Assembly (NCBI GenBank): GCA_964560875.1
Contig: CAZLMW010000199.1
Location: forward strand, 1-9,149
Length of the DNA: 9,149 bases
Reading direction: 5' to 3'
Origin: CAZLMW01 sp964560875
GTDB taxonomy: Bacteria > Myxococcota_A > UBA9042
Shown: positions 7,467 to 9,149 of the stretch, piece by piece
Layout: every line of letters begins with the position of its first letter
How positions within the stretch are numbered: the first letter of the stretch is position 1
Program-made: the position numbers and the translations under genes
The notes under the pieces: generated by a model
Seen by the model: the letters and a program-made list of their open reading frames with translations, nothing else
Told to the model about the DNA's origin: nothing
The model's database searches: none

Positions 7467-8390
7467 CTATTTCTTGTACGACTCGCACTTGCCCTTGACG
7501 CACTTGCCGGCGTTGAACTCGGGGCAGGCGCACGCGCCGCTGAAGCACTTTTTCTTGTTGTAGACGGTCACCAACATCTTGGCGTACCGGAACAGGTTCT
7601 TGCCGGGCCCCATCGTCTTGACGTTGAGGTACGCGCCGCACCCGCACGGCAGCGAGGTCTGCGCCTGGAAGGAGCACTCGGCGTCGCTCGTGCACTTGTG
7701 CGCTTCGTCGATCGCGAGCTTGAAGCGCTTCTCGATCTCCTTGCAGTCCGGCGCATCAAACGTGCACGAACCGGACGCGCATACACCGACATCCTTGTCG
7801 GGATCGGCGCACTTGGACGGGCACTTGGGCGCGCACTTCTTCTGCTTGGCCTCCGAAGCGACGTCGTGAACGCCCTGCACCTTGGCCATGTCGTCGTGGC
7901 TGTAGAAGAGCTCGCATCCCGGACACGCAGATCCGCCAGCGGCCAGCTCGGTGCACGAAAACGGCGTCTTGCACTGGCGGGCGGCGTTGGCGACGCCGGT
8001 GAACTTTTCGGCGTAACCGTTGCAGAGCGCGCCAGGACCTGCGTCCTTGGGACCGGTATCGGGCGGGCCAAGATCGGGCGCGCCGGCGTCGATCGGACCG
8101 GTATCTTCGGGGCCAGTGTCCTCGGGGCCGGTGTCTTCGGGGCCGGTGTCCGCGACCGTCGCCCCGCTATCTTCGGGGCCGGTATCGACCGCGCCAACGT
8201 CCTGGGGCCCGGTGTCGTTGTCCGCCACAGCCGTGTCGTCATCACCCCCGAGCGAACCGTCGCCGCCACCACCAGCATCAACACTGGCGCCCGAGACGCC
8301 GCCGTCTTCCGGGGCGCCGCAAGCAACAAGCGCCGTCGCGGCGAACGCGATCAGCAGATTTCGGACAAGCCGCTGGGGTCGTGTGGACAT
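7467..8390 (-). CDS. cysteine-rich lipoprotein with DTGPE-repeat linker and duplicated ten-Cys module
   Basis: Predicted exported lipoprotein of 307 residues, function unknown. The N-terminus has basic residues, a hydrophobic stretch (NLLIAFAATA) and the lipobox LVAC, giving lipidated Cys24. Gly25 follows and there is no Asp at +2, which fits outer-membrane sorting by the Lol rule. Residues 25-120 are an acidic low-complexity linker with repeated DTGPE near 81-99. Two homologous modules follow, each with ten cysteines and each spanning 87 residues from first to last: Cys123-Cys209 and Cys216-Cys302. The first four cysteines have identical spacing (17, 6, 10). Shared features include a helical start with a final (R/H)(Q/K)C and a closing GxCxxGxC. 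Five disulfides per module are plausible. Similar Cys-rich domains are, as I recall them, frequent in Myxococcota. The ATG at 8390 has GGAGA 4 bases upstream. aceE follows after 84 bp on the same strand. Confidence 0.88.
   Translation of the reverse strand: MSTRPQRLVRNLLIAFAATALVACGAPEDGGVSGASVDAGGGGDGSLGGDDDTAVADNDTGPQDVGAVDTGPEDSGATVADTGPEDTGPEDTGPEDTGPIDAGAPDLGPPDTGPKDAGPGALCNGYAEKFTGVANAARQCKTPFSCTELAAGGSACPGCELFYSHDDMAKVQGVHDVASEAKQKKCAPKCPSKCADPDKDVGVCASGSCTFDAPDCKEIEKRFKLAIDEAHKCTSDAECSFQAQTSLPCGCGAYLNVKTMGPGKNLFRYAKMLVTVYNKKKCFSGACACPEFNAGKCVKGKCESYKK
8101..8145 (-). repeat. 15-bp in-frame tandem repeat encoding DTGPE
   Basis: Three 15-bp units at 8101-8115, 8116-8130 and 8131-8145 (the third is GTGTCTTCGGGGCCG on the plus strand) differ from each other at only one to three positions. 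A decayed further copy is visible around 8167-8185. On the coding strand they give the DTGPE series in the linker of the lipoprotein. As in the SH3-like protein, the repeat unit is five codons long. Confidence 0.85.
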
Positions 8391-8411
8391 GGTGTCTCCG
8401 TCGATGGCGTG

Positions 8412-8426
8412 GCAACGATGCGTTGC
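8412..8426. promoter_or_regulatory. inverted repeat in divergent intergenic region (candidate operator)
   Basis: GCAACG-ATG-CGTTGC is a perfect 6-bp inverted repeat around a 3-bp centre. It is overlapped on its right by a second perfect palindrome, GTTGCAAC (8422-8429). It lies 22-36 bp upstream of the lipoprotein start codon, in the 153-bp region (8391-8543) between the divergent lipoprotein and membrane-protein genes. It could be a dimeric regulator site or a small 5'-leader hairpin for the lipoprotein. Apart from this and the ribosome binding sites I see no convincing promoter consensus in the region; TACAAT at 8522-8527 is a possible -10 for the plus-strand gene but leaves a very short leader. 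Confidence 0.35.
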
Positions 8427-8534
8427 AACACAAGGCGTTACGGTGCGTGGTCATGATGCGGATGTCTTGGCCGTTTGGGTATTTAAGATGTGTCAGCTAA
8501 CGCGGTGTCGAATAGACCGGCTACAATGCCGGCT

Positions 8535-8539
8535 GGAGG
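8535..8539 (+). promoter_or_regulatory. ribosome binding site deciding the start of the small membrane protein
   Basis: GGAGG lies 4 bases before the ATG at 8544. Earlier in-frame starts (8490, and the ATG at 8526) have no comparable site, so the start at 8544 is preferred. Confidence 0.75.
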
Positions 8540-8543
8540 CACC

Positions 8544-8975
8544 ATGGCATTTAGCGCCCAGCGCCCCGGCGGAACCAGCGGCGGGCTCAGCCACTTCCTG
8601 ATCGGATTCGCGCTGACGTTTGGGGGACTGTACCTCTTCGTGTCCCGCGTGTACGTGACCAGCGGCTTCTTCTCGGGCGGCCACTACGGCGGCATGTTCG
8701 GGGGCATGTTTGGCGGCTACGGAGCGGGCGGGTCGGTCGGCGTTGTGCTCGTGCCCTTCATCGTCGGCATCGCGGCGCTGTTTGCGAACGTCCGCAGCAA
8801 GCTCGGCTGGGGCCTGTTCATCGGCTCGCTGGTGCTGATGTTCTTCTTGATCGTGATGTCGCTGCGCTTCGAATTCGCCCCGACGCCGCTGCCGGTTTTC
8901 CTGGCGATGTTCGGCATGGTCGCCGCGGGCCTTGGGCTGCTGATCCGGTCGCTCTTCGGCTTCGCGAACGACTGA
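8544..8975 (+). CDS. small four-helix membrane protein with glycine/methionine-rich loop
   Basis: A 143-residue integral membrane protein whose family I do not recognise. Four hydrophobic segments are visible: about 17-34, 64-82, 88-107 and 116-138. The loop between the first two is very rich in Gly, Phe, Met and Tyr (SGGHYGGMFGGMFGGYGAGG, 44-63), with GGMF repeated. ANVRSKLGW (81-89) joins helices 2 and 3, and LRFEFAPTPLP (107-117) joins 3 and 4. No signal peptidase or lipobox motif is evident. The start was placed at 8544 because of GGAGG four bases before it; a longer version from 8490 would add 18 polar residues without a ribosome binding site. The gene is divergent from the lipoprotein gene and 102 bp upstream of the partial gene at the right edge, with which it may be co-transcribed. 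Confidence 0.8.
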   Translation: MAFSAQRPGGTSGGLSHFLIGFALTFGGLYLFVSRVYVTSGFFSGGHYGGMFGGMFGGYGAGGSVGVVLVPFIVGIAALFANVRSKLGWGLFIGSLVLMFFLIVMSLRFEFAPTPLPVFLAMFGMVAAGLGLLIRSLFGFAND

Positions 8976-9033
8976 AACCTCCGCCAAACCGAACCGGGCT
9001 AAGGACAATGCCGGTCACTTAGCGTGTAAGGCC

Positions 9034-9081
9034 ATGATTCCTGCGTTGGCAGCAGATCGGATCGGAGTTGTTCGGACGTGA
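9034..9081 (+). CDS. possible 15-codon leader ORF overlapping the next start
   Basis: ATG at 9034 opens a short frame reading MIPALAADRIGVVRT and ends at TGA 9079-9081. The stop overlaps the GTG start of the next gene in the sequence GTGA, the usual geometry of translational coupling. A weak TAAGG lies 2 bases before the ATG, which is too close to be a good ribosome binding site. It could equally be a chance short frame; nothing in the peptide suggests a function. Confidence 0.25.
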   Translation: MIPALAADRIGVVRT

Positions 9082-9149
9082 GCGTCGCCGCACGCATCGG
9101 CAATGCGTTTCGCGATTCAGCCGACCGTAAGACGCACGTCACCATCGCC
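9078..9149 (+). CDS. partial gene, N-terminal 24 residues, product unknown
   Basis: A frame opens at GTG 9078 and runs to the window edge (MSVAARIGNAFRDSADRKTH and on). In-frame codons upstream back to a TAA at 9027-9029 contain no other start, so if the gene is real this is its start. GGAG at 9064-9067 precedes it by 10 bases, a little far but usable. The mix of a short helical, basic-acidic N-terminus followed by a beta-like THVTIA looks like real protein, but 24 residues are too few to name a family. The 102 bp between it and the membrane-protein gene hold the possible leader ORF and no obvious terminator. Confidence 0.5.
   Translation, partial: MSVAARIGNAFRDSADRKTHVTIA

Noticed and set aside
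8490..8543. Longer N-terminus for the small membrane protein starting at 8490 or 8526
   Set aside because: There is no ribosome binding site at those starts, while GGAGG stands at the correct distance from the ATG at 8544.

Overview
The window is a GC-rich bacterial chromosomal segment with tightly packed genes. It probably comes from a Myxococcota-type (former Deltaproteobacteria) organism. The main clue is a lipoprotein whose mature N-terminus is an Asp/Thr/Gly/Pro/Glu repeat linker (DTGPE units) leading into a cysteine-rich region, a style common in that group. The codon usage and the long antisense open frames fit high GC. No phage, insertion sequence, CRISPR array or RNA gene was seen.

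Layout. At the left edge (1-55) is a 19-bp tandem repeat that runs off the window and stops 10 bp before a tryptophan 2,3-dioxygenase gene (66-1016, +). A penicillin-acylase-family N-terminal-nucleophile hydrolase gene follows on the same strand (1124-3292, +) after 107 bp. The two could be one transcription unit. The acylase converges, with a 33-bp gap, on a block of three minus-strand genes. In order of transcription these are a duplicated cysteine-rich lipoprotein (8390-7467), the homodimeric-type pyruvate dehydrogenase E1 subunit aceE (7382-4764, GTG start with a strong ribosome binding site), and a single-pass membrane protein with a TonB-like Pro/Glu linker and a C-terminal SH3-like domain (4666-3326). 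A 153-bp divergent intergenic region containing an inverted repeat separates the lipoprotein from a small four-helix membrane protein (8544-8975, +). The right edge carries the first 24 codons of another plus-strand gene (9078 onward), overlapped by a possible 15-codon leader ORF.

How the genes fit together. Tryptophan 2,3-dioxygenase opens tryptophan to N-formylkynurenine, which needs an amide hydrolase next. The adjacent acylase is an amide hydrolase that appears to lack a signal peptide, so a functional link is possible but unproven. AceE is a housekeeping enzyme, but neither aceF nor lpd lies beside it here. The lipoprotein and the SH3 protein both look like envelope proteins. Nothing seen amounts to a clear new defence or mobile system. 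The points most worth a second look are the duplicated ten-cysteine module, the apparently cytoplasmic acylase next to the dioxygenase, and the TonB-shaped SH3 protein.
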